Positions 1 through 12,258 of a stretch of DNA of 64,000 nucleotides are shown here, piece by piece. Under the pieces are notes generated by a model, which worked only from the letters and a program-made list of their open reading frames with translations, was not told the DNA's origin and searched no databases. Every line of letters begins with the position of its first letter. The first letter of the stretch is position 1. The position numbers and the translations under genes were made by a program. The DNA is taken from contig JAZGTN010000044.1 of assembly GCA_037783415.1 (NCBI GenBank), positions 1,302,001-1,366,000 of the forward strand, written 5' to 3'. This DNA is from Leptasterias polaris (taxonomy: Eukaryota; Echinodermata; Asteroidea; Forcipulatida; Asteriidae).

Positions 1-870
1 GTGGAACCCTGTATGATTTTAGACATTACATGATTGTTACACATGTTTCACATACTGTATGTAAATACCCCTTTAAAGAACCTGTCAAGACTCCTTGGAT
101 ATTCATGAGAGCAGAAAGGATGAAAATAATTTAGCAAGGGAGGAGGAAGATGCAGCAGGTTGTCTTATTAACGACATCTTCAGATTCCTCCAAGGTGATT
201 CTCACTCTGCGAGAACACTGGGGGTTTTTGTGTATTGGCATTACCCATGTGTACCCATTGAGAATTCATGAGAGAAAACCAGGAAAATGAAGAGCATCGA
301 GTGTGGAGGGCAGGTTTGTTTTAAGGGCATCTCATCGGGATATTCCTCAAGGGTTAACAAACAACGCAGAGTGAGACCTGTGGCTTACTCCTCGGTAGTC
401 ATGGAGAAATCCATGTGAATACCCTTGAAGGAAACAAGGACGAGGATAAGAGGTTTCTCTGAGTGAAAGGTCATCTTAAGATTCCGCTGCATTGATGCAA
501 GGAAAAATCAACAAAGTGAGACAAAATCACATTAGAAGCCAGCTTATTGGCATTCATTCTGTGTAGACATTGGGAGAAAATGAGAGCCACGACAGCAGCT
601 GGAGCATATTACATGTAAGGCAAGGACACTGCAGTAGGTTTCCTTCACATCTTCCATAGCACTAGAAAAACCCGCACTAGAAAAACCCGCACTAGACTAT
701 GCAAGTCTCACGAGTATCGAAAACAAGACAAAACTCAACAACGACTATATTTTTCTATAAAATCAAATCTTCTTTTTGAATTAAATTTATACAAAATGCA
801 CATTATATGTAGAATCTTGTTGTTGATGTTTACCAATGACCAGTGAATTGTATTTACAGTGTTTTACGTA
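1..870. other. Unassigned sequence, no gene recognised
   Basis: No coding exon, RNA gene or clear transposon end was recognised here. A short motif (GCACTAGAAAAACCC) is repeated in tandem at about 663-692, just before the sequence ACTATGCAAGTCTC, which has a related copy near 30230. Confidence 0.4.
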
Positions 871-1230
871 GGGTGTCATGGCCGAGTGGTTAAGAGCATC
901 GGATCCAAGTTCTGGTGGTTTAGTCATCGGGGTGTGGGTTCGAGTCCCGGTCATGACGCTTGTGTCCTTGAGCAAGACACTTTGCTATAATTGCTTCTCT
1001 TCACCCAGGGGTATAAATGGGTACCTGCAAGGGTAGAGGTTGATATTGTGTTTGAAAAAGCCTTCGGAGCGCCATCACGGCAGCCCGGGCTGTATACTCC
1101 CCAGGGAGCTGAGAAAGATTAAAAGGGAATGTTATTGGCCCAATGACCAGGGCACTAATGTAAAGCGCATTGAGACGTTATTGTGAAATGCGCTATATAA
1201 GAACTAGTTATTATTATTATTATTATTAGT
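871..1230 (+). mobile_element. tRNA-derived SINE, full length
   Basis: The 5' end is a tRNA-like head of the Leu/Ser type. It has a box A-like GGCCGAGTGGTTAAG and a box B GGGTTCGAGTCCC. A conserved body follows (cttgagcaagacactt, gggtacctgcaaggg), then the 3' signature GCGCTATATAAGAAC and a (TTA)n tail. A near-identical copy lies at 40718-41090, and diverged or head-only relatives at 7503, 32284, 42609 and 45675. SINEs like this depend on a LINE reverse transcriptase. The close similarity of this copy to the one at 40718 suggests fairly recent mobility. Confidence 0.85.
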
Positions 1231-1264
1231 GTTTGTACATGTCTATCTGTAGTCAGTCTCTTTT

Positions 1265-1649
1265 TAAAGGCACTGAACACGTTTGGTAATTGTCAAAGAC
1301 CAGTATTCTCACTTGGTGTATCCCAACATATGCATAAAATAACAAACCTGTGAAAATTTGGGCTCAATTGGTCATCGAAGTTGCAAGAAAATAATGAAAG
1401 AAAGAACACCCTTGTTGCACAAATTTGTGTGCTTTCAGATGCCTGAAAAAGGCTTCAAGCCTGAAGTCTTTTTCAGATTCAAATATTTTAGTGAGAAATT
1501 ACCTCTTTCTCAAAAACTACGTTACTTCAGAGGGAGTGGTTTCTCACAATGTTTTATACTATCAACATCTCTCTGTTGCTCGTTACCAAGTAAGTTTTTA
1601 TGCTAATATATATTTTGTGTAATTACCAGATATGTCCAGTGCCTTTAAA
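1265..1649. mobile_element. MITE of the AAAGGCACTG family
   Basis: The element is bounded by inverted ends, TTTAAAGGCACTGAACACG on the left and a matching CCAGTGCCTTTAAA on the right. The interior is non-coding. Full or related copies occur at 58493-58858 and 62718-63100 (opposite orientation), and a sister subfamily at 20690, 47137 and 54113. The short open frames inside are incidental. Confidence 0.8.
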
Positions 1650-4395
1650 GTCCATTTACATTCTAAACGTCTGTCTGTACTGGATTTTGTACACTATAAG
1701 TATTTCCAAATAATTCTTTATGCAAAATAATAATAAAAGCATTGAAAAAGAAGCATCACAAAAACACATTTGGATCCATTTAAATTCCATGAAAGGGTGA
1801 CCTTATCAGACAAAAAGTTTTAACCTTAGGGTTCTGTGAAAAGGTATCGGCAAATAATGATGTTTATCCACACACCTTGAAAGCTTACAAGCTTACACCT
1901 TGAAAGCTTACAACTGTGCGTGAAGGGATGTGCGTGATAGGCCTATGTAATAAGTAACTATTACTAGTTCACTGTTGGCGGGACAGACGTATCCCCATAC
2001 TTTTGTTTGGGCACTGGCCTGGTGATCAGTCTTTTTCTCTGTCGTTTTCTTCCATTCTGTGCTTTTTAACATGTGTTCTGCGCCTTTGATCATTTTGTAT
2101 GTAAGGGGCGCAATATACATTTTAAATATTATTATTATTATTATTATTATTTGGCTGCATGACAACAAAAAAGTTATATACTTATAGAAATGCTATGACA
2201 TTTTAGCCCACCTTTTTTCCCAAGACTGTTGTAAAATAAAAGATAATAAAATGTACATTTTAGGGTGCCCAATTTTAAAACAGGTGTGAAGGTAACGAAG
2301 CACAAAACAACTTTGCTGAACAGCATTTATAGTTACATGTACTAGCCAAAATACCATCATGTACCATCTCTGACTGGTTTCCCTAAATTATTTTTGCTTA
2401 ATACCAGATTATTTATTGAGCAGAAATTTAAAAGCAGTTCTATGAATTGGGCTCTGCAGATATCATGGTTTATGGCATTGTGGTGTACAACTTACTGAAT
2501 GTGGTAACCTTGTATTTTTTAGAGCTACATGTACTCATAAGGACTACAATTAGACGCACCTCTGCCGGACAAACTTTGCATGCCTGATTCGATTGTGCAA
2601 CTATAGATATTTTTTCGCCTTTTCATAAACTTAAAAGGGTTGCACTGCTTCAGCGACGACATTGTCATCGCACAGTGCTGACTGTTATGATTTATTTATG
2701 CTTTTTAGATGCACAGGCACTCTGTCCTCATGCCGACCGATTGACTACACGGATCAATGGCATCAAAGTCAACCACTCAAAAAATCTTTTATTAAACAGC
2801 TCTAAATCATACAGAACGAACGACTGCTTTCGAACGACTGCTTTGCTAAAAGCCATCTCGACAATAAGTAATGTGTTATTTTGATAGCAAGGGTAGAAAG
2901 AAACTGTACAGTCAGCCTGTGCCAATGTTTGTAAGGGGTCTGTTAAGAAACCATTGCTTGAAAGTTACATCAAATAAATGCAAAGTGTTCACCATGCGTT
3001 AGAGAATACCCTAGTCAGTCAAAAATGTTTTCAAATGTACAGTTACCTGTATCATCTTAATAATATTGTACTATAAACAGCATTGTAGCCACGCCGGTCG
3101 GGTGTAACCGGCATTTGCTATTGCCGACCGCCACACAGACTAGATGAACATCCTACCGACCGGCACAAAATGCAACAAAGTTACAATAAAATGAACTACC
3201 TCTTTTACACAGTCGATCGCTTGTTCAGTTTGAACGGTAAACTTGTTTTTCCCCAGTTGTCAATGATTAAATAAAACACATTTTCAACCCAAAGGAAGCC
3301 GACAGTTGGATGTCCTTTTCTTTAATGTTAGCCCCAGACAGCTGGACACTATCCAGACATGTCAGGGAGAACGATTGACCCTCCAATTGAGACCCAATTA
3401 CTCTTATCTATAATCCTCTGCAGTTTGTTACACAATTGTTTTAGTTTGCAATACTCTTGCTTCACTCAAAAGACAAGCCGCAGTGCGTGCATGGTGTCTT
3501 TGTAGCTAATCCTCTACAGTTGTTATACAATTGTTTTACTTTGTAATACTCTTGCTTTACTCCAAAGTGAGCAGCGTGGGCGGTGTCTGTGTGGTGTTGT
3601 GACCTGGTTTTGTGACTCTTCGGAGTGGGTTTCGTGTTCTTTTAAACCTGGAAAGTGTGTTGACATCTGCTGGCTTTTAGATTTAATGTTTGTTTTTGAA
3701 TAAGATATGATTTATTAACATTTTATTCATGCAAATTGTTCCATCGGGTTTACCACCCATGGGGAAACCCCTGGCCAATTTTCAAAATAGTATTTTTTGG
3801 TAAATTGCTTTTTTCAGAGTACAACTAATAGTTTATTTATAGCCTTCAGGCCTTTGTTAAAATAACATGTTTGGCCTTTGTGCTCTATCTACTGGCTTTG
3901 GAGCCCTCCAAAATTTTGTTTGCTCCAAGACCAAAGTGGCCTTGCCCTAAAAATGTTGAAGCCTATTGAAACTGTAATGAAGTTTTAAATAACAGATTTA
4001 CATACCTTAAAATGCATTACAAAAATCATGTCTCAGAAAACCCATACAAATCCATTTTTAAAGCAGTAAAATTAAAAGCTTCGCTCTATTTTGATTGTAA
4101 ATTAGCTGGCACTCAAAAAGTTCTAGCTACAACCCTGACTAGAAAATTTTTATTGTACTGAATACATAAAATGTAGTACATAATACAATATGCACAAAGA
4201 AACACAAACACAACAAACTTCAAATCTAGATGTGTATCGCATGTGCAACACTGTCATACTGTTGACATTTTGTCAATTCCACTTGTGTCAATATTTGGGG
4301 TTTTTTGCAATAAAACAAAAGGGATGGGTTAATCCACAACCAAAAACAAAAGGGATGGGTTCCACAAGGCACAACCCATGCAGTTGAATGGTTTC
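1650..4395. other. Intergenic sequence without recognised gene
   Basis: I see no supportable exon here. A (TTA)n tract at about 2127-2151 may be the tail of an old SINE. A short inverted segment with GCCGGTCGGGTGTAACCGGC lies near 3092. The imperfect tandem duplication at 3412-3595 is listed separately. Confidence 0.4.
3412..3595. repeat. Imperfect tandem duplication of about 95 bp
   Basis: Two adjacent copies share taatcctct(g)cagtt, acacaattgttttagttt and aatactcttgctt, then diverge. No coding potential was seen. Confidence 0.6.
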
Positions 4396-4562
4396 AAATG
4401 GTTGGTCCACGCATGATATTTGGTTTACGAGAAAAAGTAGGACTTGAGTACAAAGCCTGACCTACATCAGCGTTCTCCCTTAACAGTGGTCCGCTGGCCC
4501 AATGCCAGTTAAAATACCAGAGGACCAGTCAAAAGTTCAGCATTGAAAAGCGTCCCTATTTC

Positions 4563-4662
4563 TTGAAATATGGACTAGTGAAAAAGCTGATGGACTAGTG
4601 AAAAAGCTGATGGACTAGTGAAAAAGCTGATGGACTAGTGAAAAAGCTGATGGACTAGTGAA
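4563..4662 (+). repeat. 20-bp tandem repeat, about five copies
   Basis: The unit GATGGACTAGTGAAAAAGCT is repeated head to tail with almost no divergence. Single diverged units (gactagtgaaa, aactggtcctgctg) recur at about 5190-5260, so the array grew from a segment of a dispersed repeat. Confidence 0.85.
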
Positions 4663-4692
4663 ATTACAAGCTAACTGGTCCTGCTGGCTAGT

Positions 4693-4871
4693 CAATAGAC
4701 CTTATGCATTGACGTCACCAAGCCGCCATCTTAGAGGTAAACTGATGATGAAACAATGGAAACGCGCTGATTTGTACGCGCGGCGCACAGGACTGGCCAA
4801 TGAACATCTTCCTTTTGACCTCTAGACGAGGGCGCCCTACTCAAATGACGTCATATGCATAAGGTCTATGG
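4693..4871. mobile_element. MITE with TAGACCTTATGCATTGACGTCA ends
   Basis: The left end TAGACCTTATGCATTGACG is mirrored by the right end TGACGTCATATGCATAAGG plus TCTA. The element is about 178 bp and non-coding. A TA target duplication is likely but cannot be separated from the ends. It sits inside another repeat, in the sequence aactggtcctgctggctagt. Confidence 0.8.
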
Positions 4872-5627
4872 GCAAACCTTGCTACATGTACATTGTGTAC
4901 ATGTTCAAATGGTGTACATTGTAGGCTCTACGTAATAGACTTTTCAGGCTATTTAACCACAAGCTGGCTAGTTCAGTGTTAAAAGCATCTCTATTCAATA
5001 TGAAGTAATATAAAGATGGATGGTTCACCTAAAAAACTGTATCACCGCAAAACGCACAAAGATTGTATAGAGCTAACTAACAATGATCGCTTAAACGATC
5101 TAGAAAGAGAATACCAGTGCAAGTATCTTGTCATATTTGTTGTAACCTTTCTGTCATTTCTTTAGCTTTGATGTATGTATTTTGGACAAGTGAAAAAGGC
5201 TGTAGACTAGTGAAATGAGTAACTTCAGTAAGCTACAATGTAACTGGTCCTGCTGATTAGGCACTGAACAAAAAGAAGGGCAACCCCTCCATGTTCAAAC
5301 ACATTGCGTCCGGAAAAACAACATTCACATCAAAACCTGTCGAACACCTGTTTGAATTAAATCTGATCCACTTCTGACAAAGAAAACCTTCTGATTTCCA
5401 CTGAAAACTCTCCCAGTCTCATTTCCTGTTGGCAAACAGTCTGTGTCCAGAAACCCTACTGAGTGAACTTATTAATAACCCCCCCCCAAAAAAAAAAAAA
5501 CCAATACCATGGCCTTGTCTGGAAGGGAAACCAAGGGGAAGCATGGCAAACTTGAACATGCACATTGATTTTGAATACTGACAGAGGCAATGGACTGAAG
5601 TTAAGGGACATGTACGTTGCCTTGGAT

Positions 5628-5985
5628 TCAATTTTGTCAAATTGAAACATCAAAATGGACTTTGAGGTTGTTTGTGGCACAACTCTCTCTCTCATGGCAG
5701 TGTTCCAAAAGGAACTCTGCATTTCTCCATACAATCTGTACTCTTTATCAAGTTAATGAGAACGAAGTAAGCTTGCTTTCACAATAAATCATAATTTGTT
5801 TGTTTTTGTGATCCTTTCTAATCAGTAGTATCAGTAGTCATACCTTTAATAAACACATGATGTTTGCATGTCGTTTTTATTTCATACTTCCACACTATCC
5901 TGAGCTTCTGACAAATCCATCAGTCAAGAATCCTAATCACAAAACAGGATCCTATCTTTGATTGAGTGTCGAGTACAATACTTGT
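5628..5985 (+). repeat. Left copy of an inverted repeat that brackets the BEN/transposase transposon
   Basis: This segment recurs in reverse complement at 19352-19733. Shared landmarks include GTAAGCTTGCTTTCACAATAA, TTTGCATGTCGTTTTTATTT and GCTTCTGACAAATCCATCAG. The copies are highly similar but carry substitutions and small indels. It may be a dispersed repeat family with two opposed copies, or an inverted duplication linked to the element between them. Confidence 0.75.
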
Positions 5986-6107
5986 GTGGATCATTGTATT
6001 CTACTTTTAAAACATCATTCTAACCAAATGCATTTCATATCAAACGGTTTCAAACGCTTTTCAATACCCAACTCGCCCGATCCAAGGCAACCCCTTACAC
6101 AAATTTA

Positions 6108-6545
6108 CACAAGCTTGCCGGCAAGCTTGTAACAAGCTTGCCGGCAAGCTTGCCTGCAAGCTGGTAACTAGCTTGTATCGTTCCAAATATTTAAATGAGG
6201 GCAAGCTTGCAGCAAGCTTGCCGGCAAGCTTGTTGCGAGCTTGCCTGCGAGCTTGCCGGCAAGCTTGCGCAAAATTAGATTTTTAGTTACTAGCTTGCAG
6301 CAAGCTTGCAGCAAGCTTGCCGACAAGCTTGTCGACAAGCTTGTGAAGCTGGTAACTAGCTTGTTTTGTTCCAAATATGTAAATTAGGGCAAGCTTGTAG
6401 GCAAGCTTGTAGGCAAGCTTTAGATATGTGATACAAATCTATAGTAATACTAGCTTGCAGCAAGGTTGCAGCAAGCTTGCAGACTAATCAAAGCTTGCCA
6501 GCACAAGCTTGCAGTAAGCTTGTGGCAGACTTGTCCACAAGCTTG
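6108..6545. repeat. Left subterminal palindromic repeat field of the transposon
   Basis: Dozens of copies of the palindrome GCAAGCTTGC and close variants (GGCAAGCTTG, ACAAGCTTGC, GGTAACTAGCTTG) are packed at irregular spacing in both orientations. The core AAGCTT is invariant in most copies. A matching field occupies the other end of the element. In CACTA elements such subterminal motifs are the binding sites of the accessory protein and transposase. Open frames here are artefacts of the repeat. Confidence 0.9.
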
Positions 6546-6693
6546 CCACTTGCCAGCAATTAATTCAGTCATTAGTCAATTAATTCACACTGCACTAAAA
6601 TATTAATAGGAACAAATGTGTAGTTTTATTATCTGTAGTTGGGTTATTTCCCTACAGCGTTGAAAGTATTAAAAAAACGACTTTGCATAGATG

Positions 6694-7105
6694 AAATTTA
6701 AACTCTTGACATACGTCAATCCTGAGATATTTGCCTTTAAACAAATAAATTATTTATTTGTAAAAACCTAACACAACTGCAAAAACTTGAGATAAACTGT
6801 CTATATACTGCTGGGAACACATACGTTATTGCGACGTGGCATAATATGGGCATGTCGTTGGCAAACCTTCAAATTTGGCAAACCATGAACCAGTTTTTTA
6901 ACTCATGCCGACTCTGAAAAACATTTCTCTATGAAGAACTGCACTAGCTTTGGTTGTGTACAGTATCTCACTCTATCTCTTTCTCTCGGACATAAAAATG
7001 AAGTGTGTGGTATATTGGCAAGCATCTGAATAACAAAATTTAAACTCTTGACATACATCAATCCTGAGATAATTGCCTTTAAAAAAAAGTTATTTATTTA
7101 TAAAA
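6694..7105. repeat. Direct repeat of about 75 bp downstream of the BEN gene
   Basis: Copies at about 6688-6770 and 7026-7105 share AAATTTAAACTCTTGACATA, followed by gtcaatcctgagat and attgcctttaaa, then an AT-rich tail. The right copy contains the presumed poly(A) signal of the BEN gene, so the left copy is a second potential 3'-end site. Confidence 0.7.
7093..7098 (-). terminator. Candidate poly(A) signal of the BEN-domain gene
   Basis: AATAAA on the minus strand, about 70 bases past the TAA stop at 7165-7167. The position is right for 3'-end formation. It lies in an AT-rich tract with overlapping alternatives. Confidence 0.5.
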
Positions 7106-7164
7106 ATACACTGAAGTAAAAACCATTTATTTGGTTCGGTACCCTGGTACCTGTCATGGTCCCT

Positions 7165-10100
7165 TTACTGTGCAGATGATGTTTTCCTCTGTAGTGCTCG
7201 TCTACATGTGGCACACTTTTGATTTATTTTATCGTTGAATTCCTTCGCACTCATACAAGGTTGGCCACTTGGAAGCCTATATCGTCGAAGTACGCACTCT
7301 AGAAAACAAATGGCAAGAGAAGTTTGTGCAATAGTCAATATTTAAAAATGAAAGATCATTGGTACAGCTATCACCATGAGCCAAACTAGAAAAGTTACCA
7401 ATTTTGTATAACTCAGATGGTACAGAAACCTGACTTTATAGACCATGTCAGGTGTTTACCAACAAAGATGGAGCATGTCAGGTGTTTACCAACAAAGATG
7501 GAGTGTCATGGCCGAGTGGTTAGTGCGTCGGACTCAAGCCCTGGTGGCCGAGTCATCGGAGTGTGGGTTCGAATCCCACAAGATTAAGTGGCATATTTAA
7601 ATAGTTTCACTCTCTTTAAACTCCAACAAATTGAAAAGAAAAAATACCTTTAATTTCATGCAACTTCCTTGCATCTAGTGGGACATTCGGTGTGTTAGTC
7701 TTCCTATTGACAGCCTGTCTGGATCCACAGGCATTGCCTTGTGCGAGCCTGATTTCTCCAAAGACTGCTAAAAGCAGAGCGTACAGCAGTGTCTCCTTAC
7801 ATTTACCCTTGGCGAGAGCCGCTCTCCTGTCCTGCTCAGTCAAAAGGTGTATCCCTCCTGGATACAGTGGGGTTAATGTCTGTGAAAAAAATTAAAGTTG
7901 CAATAGGCATGCTCAATAAGTAAGTAAAGATGTGTTTATTGACAACGTCTTGTCTATTGCAACCTGTTCACAGTGGACGGGTAAAGTACAATTTTGGACA
8001 GACATGAATGGGCGGCAACCAGTCATTTCACTTGCAAATGGTGCCTGCTGTGCCTGTTTTTTGCAAAGTTTTTTTAAAAATAATGACAGATTGTGCAGAA
8101 TTGTGATCTTGTTAGGCTATTTGTGATAGAGATTACATAAGATATGGTTTGTAATTGTAGTGTAAATGCAGTGGCTGCACATCATAAAATGAACTAAAGG
8201 GAGGTTACATCATTGGAAGAAATGAAAACAAAAATTACTTTCAAGTTACTACAAAATAACTTACTTCACTGAAAGTACATATTATTAAGTATCCAGTAAA
8301 ATTGTTTTGAGAAGTGTTATTTCATTTTAAAGAAAAATGCAAAATGTTGTAGGCATTTTGAAGCGGTGGTCAGCTGACCATCGTTGTTTGCACAATATGA
8401 ACCATGCACAAAATAACTGATAAAATGGAAACCGTTATTTGCCGATTTGATGATATTTTCACAGGTTCGTTTTGTGATGTGTATTTTGAAAAGTAGATGA
8501 TTGGAATGAATTAAATCTTCAAAAAACAAATGATGCAGCCTCCCTTTAATAGTAGATATCTTAAATTATAATCAAAAACAAAATAATAGAGGGTAAAAAG
8601 TATGGGGCTGTTCATAGTAAGCCAAGTTAGTCACTTACCTCATCAGATGTTGGAGTCATGGAGGTGTCTTCGGCTGGTGGGGATGTAGGGATGTCTTGGC
8701 CGGTGGTCGTTGCTGTTGGAAGCTTGAGTTTCGATTGGAACACTTGTTTTTGTGGCTGACTGCTGGTGGCTGGCAAGGTGGATGGCAAGGTGGATGGCAA
8801 AGTGGCCTTTGGTGGCTGGCTTGTGGGTTGGGCTGCTGGCTGGCTTGTGGATGGCGCTGGCTTTGTGGATTGCCACAATTGAAGGACTGAGGTTACCTCT
8901 TGCATTAGCTTGATTTTTTTGGGGGTGATAGCTAAAACAAAACAAAAACATCAGGTATTTAATATATTTATTTAAGATGTATTGTCCGTGCTAAAGCCAA
9001 TTTTACCTTCAAAATGAATCCAATTGTTAAATTGCTATTTTTGTAAGATTACCAAAGTTATGAACTTTCAAATGAGATATTGCACGAAAACATACATCCG
9101 ACGGTTTTGAAACATGGGCGTGTCGTATTCAACTTCGGCGCAGTGCGCCTTCATCAATGCACTAAAAAATAAACATCCCAGATGTTTTAATTCAGTGGGT
9201 TTACAAATGCTGTCCATCAGAAATACGACACCAACTCCCAATTTCTTTAAAATCCCAAAATGTGAATAAGAATTCACAGACCTGTGTAATGGACATTAAG
9301 TTTCATTACAAGGAAACAAAATTCTTACCAACACTGAAGGGAAGGTCTGACACAGATCTTTGGCGCAGCAGGAGAATTTCCTCATCTTTGTGCTTAAGCT
9401 GGTCCTTTAACTGGCTTATTTTATTATCCCTTTCTGCCAGCTGCCATTTCAGATTGAAAATGACCCCGTCTTCCCCCATGCTCGGACCGGGGTTCATCTC
9501 AGCTGCTACTGGTGGCTGCATAAAGAGAGAAAACAACATCAAAAATAAATAAATAAAGGATTTATTTATTATGATATGTCGTACTTCAATTGAAGAACAA
9601 TTACTTTTAGTTCCTGATTCAAAAATACAAAGTGTAAGTTCATCGGCTGTTGGAAGATTAGAATGCAGTTCAATTAATTTTGTTTGCCATTCATTCAAGA
9701 TGTCAGCTTTCGCATGTAAATTAAGTGAAAAACCAGTAATTTTTGTCATGTTTTGAACAACATAAGACTTTAAGAGTGCCAATGGAAGGTGAAAAGCTAC
9801 TCATTTAATACATAAATCATGTGGTTATAAACTTGTGTGCCATCTTGGGAAAAAGCCCCAATCTTGAAAAAAATATTAAAATAAAAATGGTGCCTTCTCT
9901 GTCGTTTTTCAAAAAAGCCAGGATGAGAATTATTTTTAAAGCTTTTATTTAAGAAAAGTTTCTCGTCCGTTTTTTTTTAAAGGAGGGAGGCCGGCCCCTT
10001 GTTTCCAAGATGGTGATTTTGTCCAAGATGGCATTTCCCCCCCCAGTTTTGACCACCTGATTTATAATAAACCAGCTTTTACCTTCCATTGTTCCAAATA

Positions 10101-12258
10101 TGAAAAAATGAGAGGTTTTGCTAAATTGTATGTTTCCCAATCAATGTATAATTGTTTGTTTTTACAGGCATAGGCCTACATTTAAAAACAAAATAAAAAA
10201 TAAAAACATTTTTGCAGGCAGCCATGAAACAGATGAGGGTGGGGACGAGAAACTGTACCTTACCGGTGAGCATCTCTTTGCACAAAGCTTTCTGAACAGT
10301 CAACTTGTCCAGCGTCGCCTGTAGCTTTGCTGCTTTCGTAGTCTTTATGTCTGATGTCGTCGTCTTCATCTTCACCCCCAATGTAGCCTTCCCTTTCAGA
10401 GCAGTCTTCCCTTTCAGAGCAGTCTTTTTGATGTTCTTCGCCGTTGTTGGTTGTGAATGTTGAGGCTGCCCTGTCTCTTCACGTTCTTCCTCATCCAGCT
10501 CCATGGCCTCTTCTTCTTGATTGGTGGTTAAGAAGTCTGCCATTAAAACAGGTTGCTTCCTGATGCGTTTGGTCATGTTGGTTGATGGGTCCTCTATTAT
10601 GATGTCACCAGTTGCACATCCATAACCATCAGCCTTTTCAGAACATTCCTCCTCCATCAAGTGCAGAAATTTGCCCTGCTCATCCTGCAGCTCTTTCTTA
10701 TTGTCTGTGAAGTATAATAAAGGAAGTGGATATTAATATTATGCCGGCAACGCCATTCTTTTTTATAGTATGCCGGCAACTGTCTCTAATTATAATTAGC
10801 ATTTTTCTACCAATTCCTGGAGAGGAATAACAGCCCTGATACTTCAGCTTGAAAGGGGCAAGGCAGTTTTGCCTTGACTTTTTGTAAAAATTTAGGGCAC
10901 CAAGGCAATTTTCAAAAATTCCAAAGGGCATCAAGGCGATTGCAAAAATTTGCAAAGGGCACCAAGGCAATTTTTTGAAAAAACACATATTTCATAAATA
11001 ATACAATCTTACACAATAAATACACATCGGGTCATCGGCGGACGCATCACCCAATTCCCAAGCCAAAACAAACAAGCCGGCTGCATGCTGCCTGCATTTA
11101 ACAACAACTTCTTACACGCTCCTTCTCGGTTGTTTTTCTTTTTCGCACGGTCCCACCTGCTGGGTCGAATACTCAGCGCGTACGAGGTTGAAACAATGTC
11201 TGGGTTACCGACTCGGATGGGCTGTTCACGCGCAGTGCTGCATACACGTGACGTCGACGGTCGAAGCTTATTTTACCAGACTATTTCACCGTACATGTAC
11301 ATACATGATATATACATACACGTGCATGCTCAATGGTTTTCGTCGGTGCGTGCGTGTACTGTGTGATGAGAGGTAAGTTGTTCGTTGCGTTAATTTTGTG
11401 TGTGGGATCTGCAGATAGATCACACAGACATCGGAAGTTTTGACAGTCGCTATATTTCAGCTCATTTTCGGTGTCATTTTTTGAGATTTATGTCGCATGT
11501 AGAATATCGTTTAATATATTTTTTTCAGGAGAAAGGGCACGGCGGCAATAACAAAAAAAGGGCACGGCAACAATTGCCGTGGAAAGTGGGATTTTTAAAG
11601 GGCATTGCCATGATTGCGGCAATCGGTTGGGGCATCGACGGCAATTGCCGTCGTTGCCGTCGTGAAGTATCAGGGCTTGGGAATATAAAAAAAAGGGAAA
11701 TAAAGCCCAACATCCATTAAAAATCCCTTAATGCAACAAGCACGTAAAATTGGTCAATCAGAGACAGTTGCCGGCATAAGTACGTTTACTAAAAAAAGAA
11801 TGCCATTGCCGGCATTAATATCCACTGCCTAGGCCCTATATTATTTATAATAAACAAAATGTAGAATTCAGGGGAGGCCAGGCATAGACAGTGTTAGACT
11901 AATTATTAATTAACGTTTTACTTATTTTTTTAGGCTAATGCTTACTCTAGGCTCAAACATTAACAATTTCATTTGAACAAAAGTTTTTGAAACGACTGAG
12001 TTATAACTTACCACTTATCCGAAGGACTTTCCCAGGATATTTCTTGCCACCTTGGAACCGAATGTCAGAAATGGTTCCCTCCTTTCTCACATTTTCACAA
12101 ACGCTGGCTTCGTTCTCTATACTGATTTTTTTGTCGTCGATCCAATAAACCAAACACCACGTTTTGGTTTTGGATCGCGATTCCCCATCGACATTAGACA
12201 GCTGTGGCTTCTTCAGAGCAAACAACTCCTTTACAAAGCTAGAGCGAATGTTCGCCAT
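7165..12258 (-). CDS. BEN-domain protein encoded within the transposon (6 exons, 508 aa)
   Basis: Exons read on the minus strand: 12258-12012, 10704-10264, about 9508-9329, 8931-8639, 7879-7648 and 7298-7165. All have GT/AG borders and compatible phases, and the frame is open to TAA. Residues 1-82 form a small N-terminal module (WCLVYWIDDKKIS, then YPGKVLRISG) like that ahead of the BEN domain in BEND5-type proteins. An acidic, Lys-rich linker follows, with two KTALKGK-type repeats. A coiled coil lies near residues 255-280 and a Pro/Thr/Ser-rich stretch in exon 4. The BEN domain (about 392-500) begins at LYPGGIHLL and contains ETLLYALLLAVFGEIRL, NVPLDARKLHEIK and CVLRRYRLPSG. BEN domains bind DNA and chromatin partners. 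The gene is divergent from the transposase, so a role as the element's end-binding protein is plausible but inferred. The start ATG is the first in the frame with a strong following match. Exon 3 has three in-frame alternative acceptors. Confidence 0.82.
7443..7590 (+). mobile_element. 30-bp duplication followed by a SINE head fragment
   Basis: The unit beginning CATGTCAGGTGTTTACCAAC is present twice (7443-7502). A tRNA-like head then starts at GTGTCATGGCCGAGTGG and ends at box B GGGTTCGAATCCC. The SINE body is missing. The fragment lies in the last intron of the BEN gene, so it is a passenger. Confidence 0.7.
10725..11826. mobile_element. Nested DNA transposon in intron 1 of the BEN gene, with a second element inside it
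   Basis: The outer ends are long inverted repeats of about 65 bp: AGTGGATATTAAT at the left edge and ATTAATATCCACT at the right, each containing two TGCCGGCAA motifs about 30-40 bp apart and ending near AACTGTCTCT. No clean target duplication was found. Inside it, a second pair of ends (AGCCCTGATACTTCA at 10832-10846 and its complement at 11662-11676) marks another element. Its interior is built from GGGCACCAAGGCAA-like and GGCAACGACGGCAA-like units. No transposase was recognised. The short open frames within are not supported. Confidence 0.75.

Noticed and set aside
4569..4660. CTGATGGACTAGTGAAA repeats resemble a hammerhead ribozyme core
   Set aside because: The conserved A after CUGAUG is G, and there is no room for stem II with a loop between the two core boxes. 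It is a plain 20-bp tandem repeat.
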